A stretch of DNA of 37,163 bases from Chloroflexota bacterium (GTDB taxonomy: Bacteria; Chloroflexota; Anaerolineae; Anaerolineales; UBA4823): assembly GCA_029557965.1 (NCBI GenBank), contig JAKQIM010000064.1, forward strand, positions 1-37,163, given 5' to 3'. The notes under the pieces are model-generated. The model did not search any database. It worked only from the letters and a program-made list of their open reading frames with translations, and was not told where the DNA came from. This document shows positions 15,137-24,009 of this stretch, piece by piece (the first letter of the stretch is position 1; the number at the start of each line of letters is the position of its first letter). The translations under genes and the position numbers were made by a program.

Positions 15137-16006
15137 ATGAAAACCGCATTAGATGCACGCCCTTCACCGATTGCCGGGCAGTGGTACCCCGGCGATGCGC
15201 GCCGCCTGGCGGCCAGCGTGGATGGCTACCTGGCGGATGCTGCTTTGCCAGAACTGGCCGGGGAGGTGGTGGCGGTGATGGCCCCTCACGCGGGGCATAT
15301 CTATTCTGGGCCGGTAGCAGGCTATGCCTTTGCCGCGTTGCGCGGTTTACAGCCCGACCTGGTGGCAGTTATTTCGCCCATGCATCATTACGCCGTACCT
15401 GGGCTGTTGACCACGGCTCACGCCGCCTACCGCACCCCGCTGGGCGACCTGCTGGTAGATAGTGCAAGCCTGCAAGCCTTGGATGACCTCTTGAAGAAAA
15501 AACTGGGAGCGGGCCTGGCCTATGTAAAAAATGATCCCGAACACTCGCTGGAAATTGAGCTACCCTTCTTGCAGCGCGTTCTGGGGGCAGAGATTGGGCA
15601 GGCGGCCCCGTTCCGCCTGCTGCCGGTGATGGTGCGCGCCCAAGATGCACATACCATTCAGATGCTGGGTGAGGCCCTGGCTGAGGTGCTGGCTGGGCGT
15701 AGGGCCGTATTGGTGGCATCCACCGACCTATCGCATTTTTACCCGCAGAAGGTGGCCCAGGTACTGGATGCGGAAGTTATGCAGCGCGTGGCCGCTTTTG
15801 ACCCACAAGCGGTGCTCTCTGCCGAAGACGAAGGGGTGGGCTTTGCCTGCGGGCGGGGCGCGCTGGCGGCAGTGATGTGGGCATCCAAAAGCCTGGGCGC
15901 GAACACGGCCCAGGTTTTAAGACACGCCACCTCCGGCGACGTGACCGGTGATCATACCCAGGTGGTGGGTTACGGCGCAGCAGTATTTACACGCGCATCA
16001 TATTGA
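15137..16006 (+). CDS. MEMO-like protein (AmmeMemoRadiSam system protein B family)
   Basis: The protein has 289 residues and covers the full family. Conserved metal-site motifs are APHAGHIYSGPVAGYAF, ISPMHHYA, the DPEHSLEIELPFLQ segment, STDLSHFYP and a late Cys in FACGRGALAAV. The fold is that of LigB-type dioxygenases, and MEMO proteins bind metal through such residues. A GTG at 15122 is possible, but GAGGAGA lies 7-8 nt before ATG 15137, so the ATG was chosen. The family's usual partners, an AMMECR1 domain protein and a radical SAM protein, are not in the window, so this copy is stand-alone here. The reaction is unknown. Confidence 0.88.
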   Translation: MKTALDARPSPIAGQWYPGDARRLAASVDGYLADAALPELAGEVVAVMAPHAGHIYSGPVAGYAFAALRGLQPDLVAVISPMHHYAVPGLLTTAHAAYRTPLGDLLVDSASLQALDDLLKKKLGAGLAYVKNDPEHSLEIELPFLQRVLGAEIGQAAPFRLLPVMVRAQDAHTIQMLGEALAEVLAGRRAVLVASTDLSHFYPQKVAQVLDAEVMQRVAAFDPQAVLSAEDEGVGFACGRGALAAVMWASKSLGANTAQVLRHATSGDVTGDHTQVVGYGAAVFTRASY

Positions 16007-16031
16007 TCAACAGGATTTCAGGTAAATTTAA

Positions 16032-17345
16032 ATGGAAGAACCGATAAATGTTTTTGGATTGGTCGCCGTCGTCTTACTTGTGCTGACCAATGGCTTTTTC
16101 GTGGCGGCTGAGTTTTCGCTGGTGAGCGTGCGGCGCACCCGCATTGCCGAGCTGGTTGGGCAAGGCAACGTATCGGCCAGGGCCGTTCAACAGGCCATCG
16201 AGAATCCCGACCGGGTGATCGCCGCAACCCAATTGGGCATTACCCTGGCCAGCCTGGGGCTGGGCTGGATTGGCGAACCGGCCCTGGCTGGGCTGCTGTT
16301 GCCAGTGGTAGAGCTGTTTCCACAGTCGATTCAATCAGGAGTCTCGCACAGCATCTCGGCAGGGATTGCCTTTGTGCTGATCACCTTCATGCACGTGGTG
16401 GTTGGCGAGCTGGCCCCCAAGTCGATCGCACTGCAAAATCCTGAGCAGACCTCGTTAATGGTCGCCCAGCCCACCTTGTGGACCGAGCGCATCTTCAAAC
16501 CGGCCATCTGGCTGTTGAACGGAAGCGGCAACCTCTTGCTGCGCCTGGTGGGCGTCGAGCCGGCCTCGGGCCACCAACTGGCACACTCGGTAGAAGAATT
16601 GAAAATGCTGGTTACTGCCAGCGCCGAAGGCGGCGTAGTTGAAAGCGAAGAGAGCGATATGCTGCATGCCGTTTTCGACTTTGGCGAGCTGCTGGTGCGC
16701 CAGGTGATGCTGCCGCGGACCGAAGTGGTAGCTGTCGATGCCAGCGTGCCCTTTGAAGAGCTGCTCGACCTGGTGACACAGAACACCTTCACCAAGCTGC
16801 CAGTTTTCGAAGGCAGCCTGGACCAGGTCTTGGGCATTCTGCATGTCAAAGACCTGCTGCGCGCCATGAAACAACCCGACTGCAAAGATTGCACGGCCCG
16901 CAGCCTGGCGCGCGAGACCATCTTCGTGCCTGAGACGATCTCGGTCAACGCGCTGCTGCACCGCTTCCGCCAGGAACGCCAGCACATCGCCATTGTGCTG
17001 GATGAATACGGCGGCACCGCCGGCCTGGTAACCCTGGAAGATTTGCTGGAAGAGATTGTCGGCGAGGTTTCAGACCCCTTTGACAAGAACATCCCTGAGA
17101 TCCAAAAACTGCCGGATGGCACGGTGATGATTGATGGGTTGGCGCTGATCGAAGAGGTGAACGAGCAGCTCAATCTAAACCTGGATAACCCCCACTACGA
17201 TACGATCGCCGGTTTTGTCTTGGGCCGCCTGGGGCGCATCCCGCGCACCGGTGATGCGGTGGAATACGATGGGATCCAACTGCGCGTAGAAACCATGGAT
17301 AAGCTCAGGATCGCACGTATTGCGCTTAAGAAACTCAAAGAATAA
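16032..17345 (+). CDS. CNNM/DUF21-CBS-CorC transporter-associated protein (HlyC/CorC family)
   Basis: The protein has 437 residues. The N-terminal DUF21/CNNM membrane domain (about 1-190) includes LTNGFFVAAEFSLVSVRRTR, AATQLGITLASLGLGWIGEP and the VVGELAPKSIALQ motif. Two CBS repeats follow (about 205-335; RQVMLPRTEVVAVDASVPFE and IFVPETISVNALLHRFRQER). The C-terminal CorC_HlyC domain closes the protein (about 350-435). Members export or sense Mg2+ or Co2+ in characterised cases; older annotation calls them hemolysins. Here divalent-cation efflux or homeostasis is the likely role. The gene lies 25 bp after the MEMO-like gene and 6 bp before priA, so the three may be cotranscribed. Confidence 0.9.
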   Translation: MEEPINVFGLVAVVLLVLTNGFFVAAEFSLVSVRRTRIAELVGQGNVSARAVQQAIENPDRVIAATQLGITLASLGLGWIGEPALAGLLLPVVELFPQSIQSGVSHSISAGIAFVLITFMHVVVGELAPKSIALQNPEQTSLMVAQPTLWTERIFKPAIWLLNGSGNLLLRLVGVEPASGHQLAHSVEELKMLVTASAEGGVVESEESDMLHAVFDFGELLVRQVMLPRTEVVAVDASVPFEELLDLVTQNTFTKLPVFEGSLDQVLGILHVKDLLRAMKQPDCKDCTARSLARETIFVPETISVNALLHRFRQERQHIAIVLDEYGGTAGLVTLEDLLEEIVGEVSDPFDKNIPEIQKLPDGTVMIDGLALIEEVNEQLNLNLDNPHYDTIAGFVLGRLGRIPRTGDAVEYDGIQLRVETMDKLRIARIALKKLKE

Positions 17346-17351
17346 GCCCTC

Positions 17352-19928
17352 ATGCCCCTTTATGTAGAGGTCGCCGTCAATGTGCCGCAGGTGAGTGGAA
17401 CCTTCCATTATCACCTGCCGCCCGAGCTGGAAGGGCGCATCCAGCCGGGGCACCTGGTGGAGGTGCCGTTTGGCCGCCAGCGGGTGCAGGGGGTGGTATT
17501 CCGCTTTGTCAGCCAGCCTGAGGTCGCCGAGACGCGCCCCCTGCTGGCAATGACCGACGAGCAGACCGTGCTGACAAGTGCCCAAATGGCCCTGGCAGAG
17601 GCATTGGCCGAGGAAACGCTGGCCCCGCTGGCGGCCTGCCTGGCGCTGATGCTGCCGCCGGGCATCGGCCAGCAAGCCGATACCCTCTATACCCCGCGCC
17701 CGGCTGCCAATGCCGGCAAGCCCCTGGGGACCTTGCAAACCCGCCTGCTCAAGCTGTTGGACAAACACGGCCCCCTGCGCGGCCGGCAGATTGATACCTA
17801 CATCCGCCGGGTCGATTGGCGCTCAGCCGCGCAGGGCCTGGTGCGGCGCGGCCTGTTAGAAACCGAGGCCGTGCTGCCCCAACGGCGCGCCCGCGCCAAG
17901 ACCCTGCCCACGGCCCAACTGGCCTGCCCCCATGCTGTGGCTGAAGCCGCCCTGCCCGACCTGGCCCGCAAGGGCAGCCCCGCGCTGGAACGCCGCCAGA
18001 AAATGCTGCGTTACCTGCTGCAAGAAGGCGGTCCCGTACAAGCCGCATGGTTATATGCCGAGTCGGGTGGGAGCATGGCAGACCTGCAAGCCCTGGCCAA
18101 GCGCGGCCTGGTGCAGCTTGGGCAGGCTGAAACCTGGCGCGACCCCTTGGCCAACCTGGGCATCGCCGCTCACATTGCCACCACAGCCGAGGCGCCCCCC
18201 CTAACGGCCGATCAACAACAGGCCTGGGCGCAGGTACAGGCTGGGCTCCAGGCGGCTGCCAAGGGCCAGGCTGTGAAGCCCTATTTGCTGCATGGCGTAA
18301 CCGGCTCAGGGAAAACCGAGATCTACTTGCACGCCGTGGCTGAAGCACTGCGCCTGGGACGCCAGGCCATCGTGTTGGTGCCCGAGATTGCCCTGACCCC
18401 TCAAACGGTGCGGCGCTTTATGGCCCGCTTCCCCGGGCAGGTGGGCATCTTACACTCGCAGTTATCTGAAGGCGAGCGCTACGATACCTGGCGGCGCGCT
18501 CGCCAGGGGCACCTGCAGGTGATGGTTGGGCCACGCAGTGCGCTCTTCACGCCCTTTGCCAACCCCGGGCTGATTGTATTGGATGAATTCCACGACGATT
18601 CTTTCTATCAATCCGAGATGCAGCCGGCCTATCACGCCCGCACGGCGGCCGTCTTGTATGCCAGCCTGACCTCTGCCGTTTGCCTGCTGGGCTCGGCCAC
18701 GCCCGATGTGGTCAGCCGCACGCTCGCCGAACGCGGCGAGTGGCACTATTTGAGCCTGCCGCAGCGTATCCTGGCGCACCGGGCTGCCATCCAGGAACAG
18801 ATCGAAAAATTGAACCAGGCCGCTCCCAAGGAAACAATTGCGCCTTCTACAAAGCAAGATGACCCCAACGCCGTTGAGAGCCTTGAGCTGCCGCCCGTCT
18901 CGGTGGTGGATATGCGGCAAGAACTACAAGCAGGCAACCGCTCTATCTTCAGCCGGGCCCTGCAAGAAGCGCTCCATGCCACCCTCGACCAGGGCCAGCA
19001 AGCGGTTCTGTTCCTTAACCGGCGGGGGGCAGCCACATACATTTTCTGCCGCGACTGCGGGTACATTGTGCGCTGCCCGCGCTGCGACCTGCCGCTGACC
19101 GCCCATTCTGCCGGGCAACCCGGAACCCAGGCAGAAGTGCTGACCTGCCATTATTGCAATTACCAACGCCAGACCCCCAAGACCTGCCCGGCTTGCAAAG
19201 GCACGCGCATCCGCCAGTACGGCACCGGCACCGAGAAAGTGGAGGCCGAGGTGCAGGCCATCTTCCCGCAGGCCCGCACCCTGCGCTGGGATCACGAAAC
19301 CACGCGCCAAAAAGGCGCCCACGACCTGATCTTAAGCCAGTTTGCCAGCCAGCGCGCCAATGTGTTGGTGGGCACCCAGATGATCGCCAAGGGCCTGGAC
19401 CTGCCCCTGGTGACCCTGGTGGGCGTGGTGTTGGCTGATGTGGGCCTGAGCCTGCCGGATCTACGTTCGGCCGAACGCACCTTCCAGGTGCTGACGCAGG
19501 TAGCCGGGCGCGCCGGGCGCAGCCTGTTGGGGGGGCAGGTGATCATGCAGACCTTCCAACCTGAGCATTACGTCATCCAGGCCGCTGCCCGGCATGATTA
19601 CGATGCCTTTTACCGCCGCGAGATCGAGCTGCGCCGCCAGATGGGCTATCCACCCTTTGCCCAGCTTGTCCGCCTCGAGTTCCGCCACAGCCAGGCGCCG
19701 CGCGCGGAGGGGGCGGCCCAGGCGCTGGCGCGCCAGGTCAAAGAATGGCTGGCAGAGGGCAGCTACCATGTCACTGAGATCATTGGCCCCGCCCCCTGCT
19801 TCTTTGCCCGCCTGAGCGGGCTGTACCGCTGGCAGATCATCCTGCGCGGCCCCAACCCGGCAGCCGTTCTGCGCGGCCGTTCTCTGCCCGATTGGCGGAT
19901 TGAAGTCAATCCACCTTCTTTGCTGTAA
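17352..19928 (+). CDS. priA: Primosomal protein N' (replication restart helicase PriA)
   Basis: The protein has 858 residues, longer than the roughly 730 of E. coli PriA. The 3'-DNA-binding domain is at the N-terminus (YVEVAVNVPQVSGTFHYHLP). The helicase has Walker A GVTGSGKTE (Lys321), a Walker B region reading VLDEFHDDSFYQSE where most PriA have DEEHD, and late helicase motifs with VAGRAGRS. Two zinc-binding knuckles lie between the RecA-like lobes (CRDCGYIVRCPRCD and CHYCNYQRQTPKTCPACKG). The extra length lies mainly in a winged-helix linker (about 120-270) and an insertion before the zinc region. It reloads the replisome at stalled forks. No clear Shine-Dalgarno precedes ATG 17352; coupling to the CBS gene 6 bp upstream is likely. 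Confidence 0.95.
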   Translation: MPLYVEVAVNVPQVSGTFHYHLPPELEGRIQPGHLVEVPFGRQRVQGVVFRFVSQPEVAETRPLLAMTDEQTVLTSAQMALAEALAEETLAPLAACLALMLPPGIGQQADTLYTPRPAANAGKPLGTLQTRLLKLLDKHGPLRGRQIDTYIRRVDWRSAAQGLVRRGLLETEAVLPQRRARAKTLPTAQLACPHAVAEAALPDLARKGSPALERRQKMLRYLLQEGGPVQAAWLYAESGGSMADLQALAKRGLVQLGQAETWRDPLANLGIAAHIATTAEAPPLTADQQQAWAQVQAGLQAAAKGQAVKPYLLHGVTGSGKTEIYLHAVAEALRLGRQAIVLVPEIALTPQTVRRFMARFPGQVGILHSQLSEGERYDTWRRARQGHLQVMVGPRSALFTPFANPGLIVLDEFHDDSFYQSEMQPAYHARTAAVLYASLTSAVCLLGSATPDVVSRTLAERGEWHYLSLPQRILAHRAAIQEQIEKLNQAAPKETIAPSTKQDDPNAVESLELPPVSVVDMRQELQAGNRSIFSRALQEALHATLDQGQQAVLFLNRRGAATYIFCRDCGYIVRCPRCDLPLTAHSAGQPGTQAEVLTCHYCNYQRQTPKTCPACKGTRIRQYGTGTEKVEAEVQAIFPQARTLRWDHETTRQKGAHDLILSQFASQRANVLVGTQMIAKGLDLPLVTLVGVVLADVGLSLPDLRSAERTFQVLTQVAGRAGRSLLGGQVIMQTFQPEHYVIQAAARHDYDAFYRREIELRRQMGYPPFAQLVRLEFRHSQAPRAEGAAQALARQVKEWLAEGSYHVTEIIGPAPCFFARLSGLYRWQIILRGPNPAAVLRGRSLPDWRIEVNPPSLL

Positions 19929-19939
19929 CCAATTACAGT

Positions 19940-19945
19940 TATAAT
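19940..19945 (+). promoter_or_regulatory. -10 box of the 20026 operon
   Basis: A perfect TATAAT follows the priA stop by 11 bp. TTCTTT (19916-19921) could be a poor -35 at 18 bp. The leader of about 75 nt ends in GAGGAG before ATG 20026. Confidence 0.4.
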
Positions 19946-20025
19946 AAATGAATTATGCTGGCATAGGATCGCGCAAGGCGCTTTCAGATGCTGAAACCAA
20001 CGATTTATCCTGAGGAGAAAATACC

Positions 20026-20919
20026 ATGGAAAGTTTTAAGCGTGGTTGGGCCTTTTTAAAGCAGTCCTGGCAAATGGCGATGGCAGACAAAGACCTGCTC
20101 AAACCTTCGGTCTACGCCTTGGTTGCGGGGATCATCGTATCGGTGATCTGCATGGTTCCAATTGCCGGCGTCGGCTTCTTAATGGGAGAGACCAAGGTCG
20201 GCCAAGGCGTCTTGTACGTGATGGGCGCGATCATGATTTTCGTGCAGTATGTGGTCACCTATGTTTTCTCAGCCATGACGGTCTACCTGATCTACGGTTA
20301 CCTCTCAGAAGGTGATGGGAAGATGGATAAGGCCTGGGCCATCGTCAAGCGTGATTTCCTGGATATCCTCAGCTTAGCGGCCGCCTCAACGGTTGTCAAC
20401 CTGGTCAAGAACGCCGTCCAGGGCAAGAACAAGAGCGGGGCGCGCAATGCCATTGCCGGGTTGATCGACACGGTTTGGACCGAAGCCACCTACCTGGTGC
20501 TGCCGGCAATGGTGATCGAAGACATCAACCTCAAAGACGGCCTGAAACGCGCCACGCAGATCATCAAGAATAACTTACTGCTGGTGGGCGTCAGCACGGT
20601 GGGCATCAAAGCGGTTACCGGCCTGATCAGCTTCTTGTTGGGCGCCACCGGCATCGGGCTGGGCATTGGGGTGGGGCTGGGCATCGTTTCGCTGAGCAGC
20701 GGGAATATCGCCGGGATCGTGGGCGGCTTCAGCCTGGGCTTTTTGATCGCCATGCCTTTTATTATCATCGCCACCCTGATCAGCTCTTACACTGCCACCG
20801 CTTACCACACCTGCCTGTACCTGTGGGCCAGGGATGTTGAACGCGCCCGGGCCGGTGGCCAGGCTGCCGTTGAGGGCGTCCAGGCCCCTGCCCCATTGGC
20901 TTCAGTGTTGGGCCAATAG
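20026..20919 (+). CDS. Multi-pass membrane protein, DUF6159-like
   Basis: The protein has 297 residues. It begins MESFKRGWAFLKQSWQMAMA, a helical start like that of DUF6159 proteins, followed by about six hydrophobic helices. The most striking is a Gly-rich stretch near residues 200-235 (ATGIGLGIGVGLGIVSLSSG). GAGGAGA lies at good distance from ATG 20026. It has no catalytic motif. The gene is first in a run with a phosphoribosyltransferase 12 bp downstream and a Crp-type regulator after that, but the spacing gives no clue to a shared task. The family name is from recalled pattern only. Confidence 0.75.
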   Translation: MESFKRGWAFLKQSWQMAMADKDLLKPSVYALVAGIIVSVICMVPIAGVGFLMGETKVGQGVLYVMGAIMIFVQYVVTYVFSAMTVYLIYGYLSEGDGKMDKAWAIVKRDFLDILSLAAASTVVNLVKNAVQGKNKSGARNAIAGLIDTVWTEATYLVLPAMVIEDINLKDGLKRATQIIKNNLLLVGVSTVGIKAVTGLISFLLGATGIGLGIGVGLGIVSLSSGNIAGIVGGFSLGFLIAMPFIIIATLISSYTATAYHTCLYLWARDVERARAGGQAAVEGVQAPAPLASVLGQ

Positions 20920-20931
20920 GAGCCGCGCAGC

Positions 20932-21432
20932 ATGGCACAGATGCGACGCGAGGTATTGAAGTGGCAAGAGATCGATAAACTGATCGACCACCTGCTGCCG
21001 CAGTTTGAAGGCGAATTTGATGCCATGATCCTGATCACGCGCGGCGGGGTCATCCCCGGCGGCATGCTGGCAGAAGCCATGGGGATCACCAACATCCTGA
21101 CCGCGGCTGTGGATTTCCCGGCTGAGGTGGCGCGCGAAAAAGCAGGCCTGTTTGCCTGGCCGCGCTTCATTCAATTTCCCAGCGATGACCTGCTGAACGG
21201 CAAGCGCGTTTTGGTGGTGGATGATGTGTGGGGCTCTGGACGTACCATCACGGCAGTCAAAAATCGCGTCTCGGCTGCCGGGGGCTTCCCCTCTACCTGT
21301 GTGCTGCACTTCAACCCTTACCGCAACCTGTTCGGCGCCACCCGGCCCGACTATTTTGCTGCCACCACAGATGCTTACATCGTCTACCCCTGGGAAATCG
21401 ATCGCGGCCCAGACCGGGTATTGCTGGGGTAG
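20932..21432 (+). CDS. Phosphoribosyltransferase-family protein
   Basis: The protein has 166 residues with a type I PRTase core. The PRPP loop is VLVVDDVWGSGRTITAV (about 99-115) with the two acidic residues in place. An upstream ITRGGVIPGGMLAEAMG segment forms the pyrophosphate loop region. The short hood is aromatic-rich (IVYPWEIDR), as in the Gpt-like or hypoxanthine/xanthine branch, so a purine base is a reasonable substrate guess. AGGAG precedes ATG 20932. It follows the membrane-protein gene by 12 bp and is followed after 12 bp by the Crp-type regulator. Confidence 0.88.
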   Translation: MAQMRREVLKWQEIDKLIDHLLPQFEGEFDAMILITRGGVIPGGMLAEAMGITNILTAAVDFPAEVAREKAGLFAWPRFIQFPSDDLLNGKRVLVVDDVWGSGRTITAVKNRVSAAGGFPSTCVLHFNPYRNLFGATRPDYFAATTDAYIVYPWEIDRGPDRVLLG

Positions 21433-21444
21433 ATAAACAAACGT

Positions 21445-22146
21445 ATGCAAGTCTTACACCCCAACCTTGAAGAAAAGTTGGCTGCGCTGCGCCAGTGCAG
21501 TTATTTTGCCAATATGGATGCCAGCATGTTGGCTGAGTTGGCCGAGGGCACCCGATTGCTGAGCTTTAACCGCGACGAAGTGCTCTTCTGGCAAGGCGAG
21601 CCGGGCGCCGGGCTATACATGCTCCGCCGCGGGTCGGTCAAGCTGTTCAAGGTTTCACCACAGGGTCGAGAGCTGATCATCAATGTCTTTGAAGAAGGTG
21701 CCACCTTCAACGAAGTGCCGACTTTCGACGACGGCCCCAACCCGGTCAACGTGGCTGCGCTGGAAGACAGCCAGGTGTGGGCGATCGATCATTCCACCAT
21801 CCGCCGCTTGATGCACGAACATCCCGAAATGTACCGCCAGGTGACGATCAACCTGGCCCGCAACCTGCGCATGATGGTTGATGTGATCGAACAGCTCTCG
21901 TTTTACCTTGTGATCAACCGCCTGGCAAAGCTGCTGATCCAGCTTTCGCCCGAGCAATTGACAGACCCAGCCGGAGCGGCGCGCCTGACGCAAGACCAAT
22001 TGGCTGCCCGCCTGGGCACCGTGCGCGAGGTGGTGGCGCGCGCCCTGCGCCAGCTAGAGCGCAGCGGGGCCATCCGCATCCGCCGCCGAAAAATCGAGAT
22101 CTTGGATCGAGAAGCATTGAAACGGTGGACAGATGTCCAGCAATAA
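21445..22146 (+). CDS. Crp/Fnr-family transcriptional regulator
   Basis: The protein has 233 residues: a cyclic-nucleotide-binding-fold domain (about 20-125), a dimer helix (about 130-160) and a Crp-type winged helix (about 165-225). The helix-turn-helix is LTQDQLAARLGTVREVVARA. Its recognition helix has R-E-x-x-x-R like E. coli CRP (SRETVGR), which predicts TGTGA half-sites. The phosphate-binding cassette reads TFNEVPTFDDGPNPVNVAA: the Glu is present but the Arg that holds cAMP is absent. Only one Cys exists, so an FNR iron-sulfur cluster is not possible. The pattern is closer to NO- or redox-responsive relatives; the ligand is unknown. There is no Shine-Dalgarno before ATG 21445. It converges on nrfHA and is a good candidate for its activator. 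Confidence 0.9.
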   Translation: MQVLHPNLEEKLAALRQCSYFANMDASMLAELAEGTRLLSFNRDEVLFWQGEPGAGLYMLRRGSVKLFKVSPQGRELIINVFEEGATFNEVPTFDDGPNPVNVAALEDSQVWAIDHSTIRRLMHEHPEMYRQVTINLARNLRMMVDVIEQLSFYLVINRLAKLLIQLSPEQLTDPAGAARLTQDQLAARLGTVREVVARALRQLERSGAIRIRRRKIEILDREALKRWTDVQQ

Positions 22147-22189
22147 AGAAGAAGCGGCGTTCAAGACGCCGCTTCTTCTTTATTGCTGG
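22137..22189. terminator. Bidirectional intrinsic terminator between the regulator and nrfA
   Basis: A perfect 24-bp inverted repeat (arms 22137-22160 and 22166-22189) surrounds a 5-nt loop. The core is GC-rich (GCGGCG/CGCCGC) and flanked on both sides by A/T-rich tracts that are U-rich in each direction. The regulator stop TAA (22144-22146) lies inside the left arm, and the nrfA stop is 10 bp beyond the right arm. One hairpin thus serves both convergent genes. Confidence 0.9.
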
Positions 22190-22198
22190 AAAACACAA

Positions 22199-23473
22199 CT
22201 ATGGCATGGCCTGCATGGCTGAGATCTCAGCCTGGCGGGCCATATCGGTTGCCAGGGCCAGGGTGCGCAGCACTTCTTCAGGATTGTGGAAACCCATGCT
22301 GTTCTCGGCGGCCACAAAATCCCAGCGCAGTTGCGCTTCGCGGTGCAGGGCACGGGCCTCAGCCAGGGCGGCATCGCTGGCGCCGGCCGCTTTGGCAGCC
22401 TTGATCGCTTCGATGCAAGAAACCAGGGCATCTTCGGTGGCAATCAGGGTCTTATAAGACAGCGCCTGAATCACTGCCACGCGCCCGGTGACGTATTCCA
22501 CATCTGTATGGCAGGCGCCGCAAGCAGCTTCGGCATTTAACAACGGCGACATGACGTTATGGCTCGAGAATTTGGCCGAGCCATCGCGGGTATAAGGCAT
22601 GTGACAGTCGGCGCAAGCCACGCCCGCCATGTAGTGGGTGCTGTCAGAGGTATACATCTCGTATTCGGGGTGCTGCATCTTGACCATGGCCGTGCCCGAA
22701 TCGGGATGCGTCCAATCGGTGAAGCCATCTTCTTCGTAGTAATCGGCGATGTTATCGATATTGGTGCCGTTGGCCCAAGGGAAGGTCAAGAATTTGCCGT
22801 CGCCTTCAAAGTAGTATTCCACATGGCAGTTGGCGCAAACCACGGTGCGCATCTGCTGGCGAGAGAAGGTGGTCCAATCCAGGCCCTGGGCTTCCAGGCC
22901 AGCCTCGAGGGCTGGGTTGGTCACCACCAGCGCCATGGTCTCGGCATCGTGGCAGTTGGCGCAGCCAATGGGGTTGGTGATGTGAGCGCCCAGCTCGCTG
23001 AAGAGGGTGGCATCGTAAGCTGCCATGCCCATCTCATCCCACAAGGAGGGGTTGTTGGATGATTTGCACGAGTAGCAGGTGCCAGGGGTCGTCTCGTTGA
23101 CACGCGCAATGGCGCGCACGTCGGTCAAGGCATTGGCATGGCCGCGCTCCTCGTTGTACTCAATGCTGAAGCTGTAACCACCAAAAAGGGTCAGCAGGCG
23201 AGGATCGGCTTCCAGTTTCGAGAAAGGCTCTGAACCACCGTAGGTGGTGCGGGTGTTATTGGTGGCGGTCATCAAGTAGGTGGCATATTGGTTCGGAAAG
23301 TTCTGACCCCATTTTGAAGAGTCCGGCTCCATCAGGGCCACTTCAACCAGCGGCTGGATGCCGCGCGTCTGCGGCGCCAGGTTCTTGATATAAAATAGCA
23401 AACCAATCACAGCCGCAGCCAGGATCAGAATGATGCCAGTCACAATGATGGCGGGGGCGTTCTTTTTGATCAT
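22199..23473 (-). CDS. nrfA: Cytochrome c nitrite reductase, catalytic pentaheme subunit
   Basis: The protein has 424 residues and reduces nitrite to ammonium with six electrons. Five heme sites are visible: the active-site CYSCK (Cys133, Cys136, Lys137 as axial ligand), CANCH (171-175), CANCH (213-217), CADCH (287-291) and CGACH (318-322). The catalytic trio is present: Arg110 in EERGH, Tyr220 after the third heme and His268 in MQHPEYE. Residues Glu219, Lys265 and Gln267 fit the calcium site. Residues 6-28 are one hydrophobic helix with no obvious cleavage site, so the enzyme is probably anchored to the outer face of the membrane, as in other monoderm-type bacteria. Its start overlaps the nrfH stop by 4 bp. 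It ends at the shared terminator. Confidence 0.97.
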   Translation of the reverse strand: MIKKNAPAIIVTGIILILAAAVIGLLFYIKNLAPQTRGIQPLVEVALMEPDSSKWGQNFPNQYATYLMTATNNTRTTYGGSEPFSKLEADPRLLTLFGGYSFSIEYNEERGHANALTDVRAIARVNETTPGTCYSCKSSNNPSLWDEMGMAAYDATLFSELGAHITNPIGCANCHDAETMALVVTNPALEAGLEAQGLDWTTFSRQQMRTVVCANCHVEYYFEGDGKFLTFPWANGTNIDNIADYYEEDGFTDWTHPDSGTAMVKMQHPEYEMYTSDSTHYMAGVACADCHMPYTRDGSAKFSSHNVMSPLLNAEAACGACHTDVEYVTGRVAVIQALSYKTLIATEDALVSCIEAIKAAKAAGASDAALAEARALHREAQLRWDFVAAENSMGFHNPEEVLRTLALATDMARQAEISAMQAMP

Positions 23474-23964
23474 TTATCGTCCTCCTTATGCTGGTAGGGT
23501 AAGATCGAGATACCACGCTCGCCGTGAGCGACATCGCGATGGCAGTCAAAGCAGTAACGGTCAAACTCCATCGGGCTGTTGTCGAAGATGTTCGAGACCA
23601 TCTCTTCATGGCAACGTACGCAGTTCTCTTGGATCACATCTGATGACGAAGGCCGGGCCCGGATGGCATCGGGGATATGGCCGGTCAAGAAAGCGCTGAC
23701 ATGGCGGACGCCTGATTGCGCCTTGACCAGGTATTTGGGGATAAACGCATGGGGGGTATGGCAATCGCCGCAGACAGCCCACTGCTTATGCCCGCCGTGG
23801 TACCAGCTCTCATACACGGCATCCATCACGTGGCAGTTGTTGCAGGTGGTGGGGTTATTGCCCATGTAGGCGGTGAATTCGGTGACATACATACCAACCC
23901 CAATGGCTGCCGCCAGGGCCAAAAAACCAATCATCATCACAATGCCAGTTGCGCCTAGTTTCAT
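23470..23964 (-). CDS. nrfH: NrfH-type tetraheme quinol dehydrogenase
   Basis: The protein has 164 residues. One N-terminal membrane helix (about 5-27) is followed by four heme motifs: CNNCHVM (41-47, Met47 fitting the unusual heme-1 ligand of NrfH), CGDCH (65-69), CVRCH (115-119) and CFDCH (138-142). It belongs to the NapC/NirT/NrfH family and passes electrons from menaquinol to NrfA. It is the first gene of the nrfHA operon, overlapping nrfA by the ATGA-type junction. The upstream gap has a Crp-type site and a -10-like box (see the regulatory entry). GGAAGG lies before ATG 23964. Confidence 0.96.
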   Translation of the reverse strand: MKLGATGIVMMIGFLALAAAIGVGMYVTEFTAYMGNNPTTCNNCHVMDAVYESWYHGGHKQWAVCGDCHTPHAFIPKYLVKAQSGVRHVSAFLTGHIPDAIRARPSSSDVIQENCVRCHEEMVSNIFDNSPMEFDRYCFDCHRDVAHGERGISILPYQHKEDDK

Positions 23965-24009
23965 CCTATGCCTTCCGTCGGTTTCTGCGCCAAATTTAAT
24001 GGTCAGCTA

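Noticed and set aside
16331-17173. A 280-codon minus-strand open frame
   Set aside because: It is antisense to the CNNM/CBS protein and Ser/Thr-rich in the style of antisense frames.
4484-22146. Direct circuit from the CHASE2 cyclase through cAMP to the Crp-type regulator
   Set aside because: The regulator lacks the Arg that holds the cAMP phosphate, so the link is not supported; the cyclase's nucleotide preference is also uncertain.
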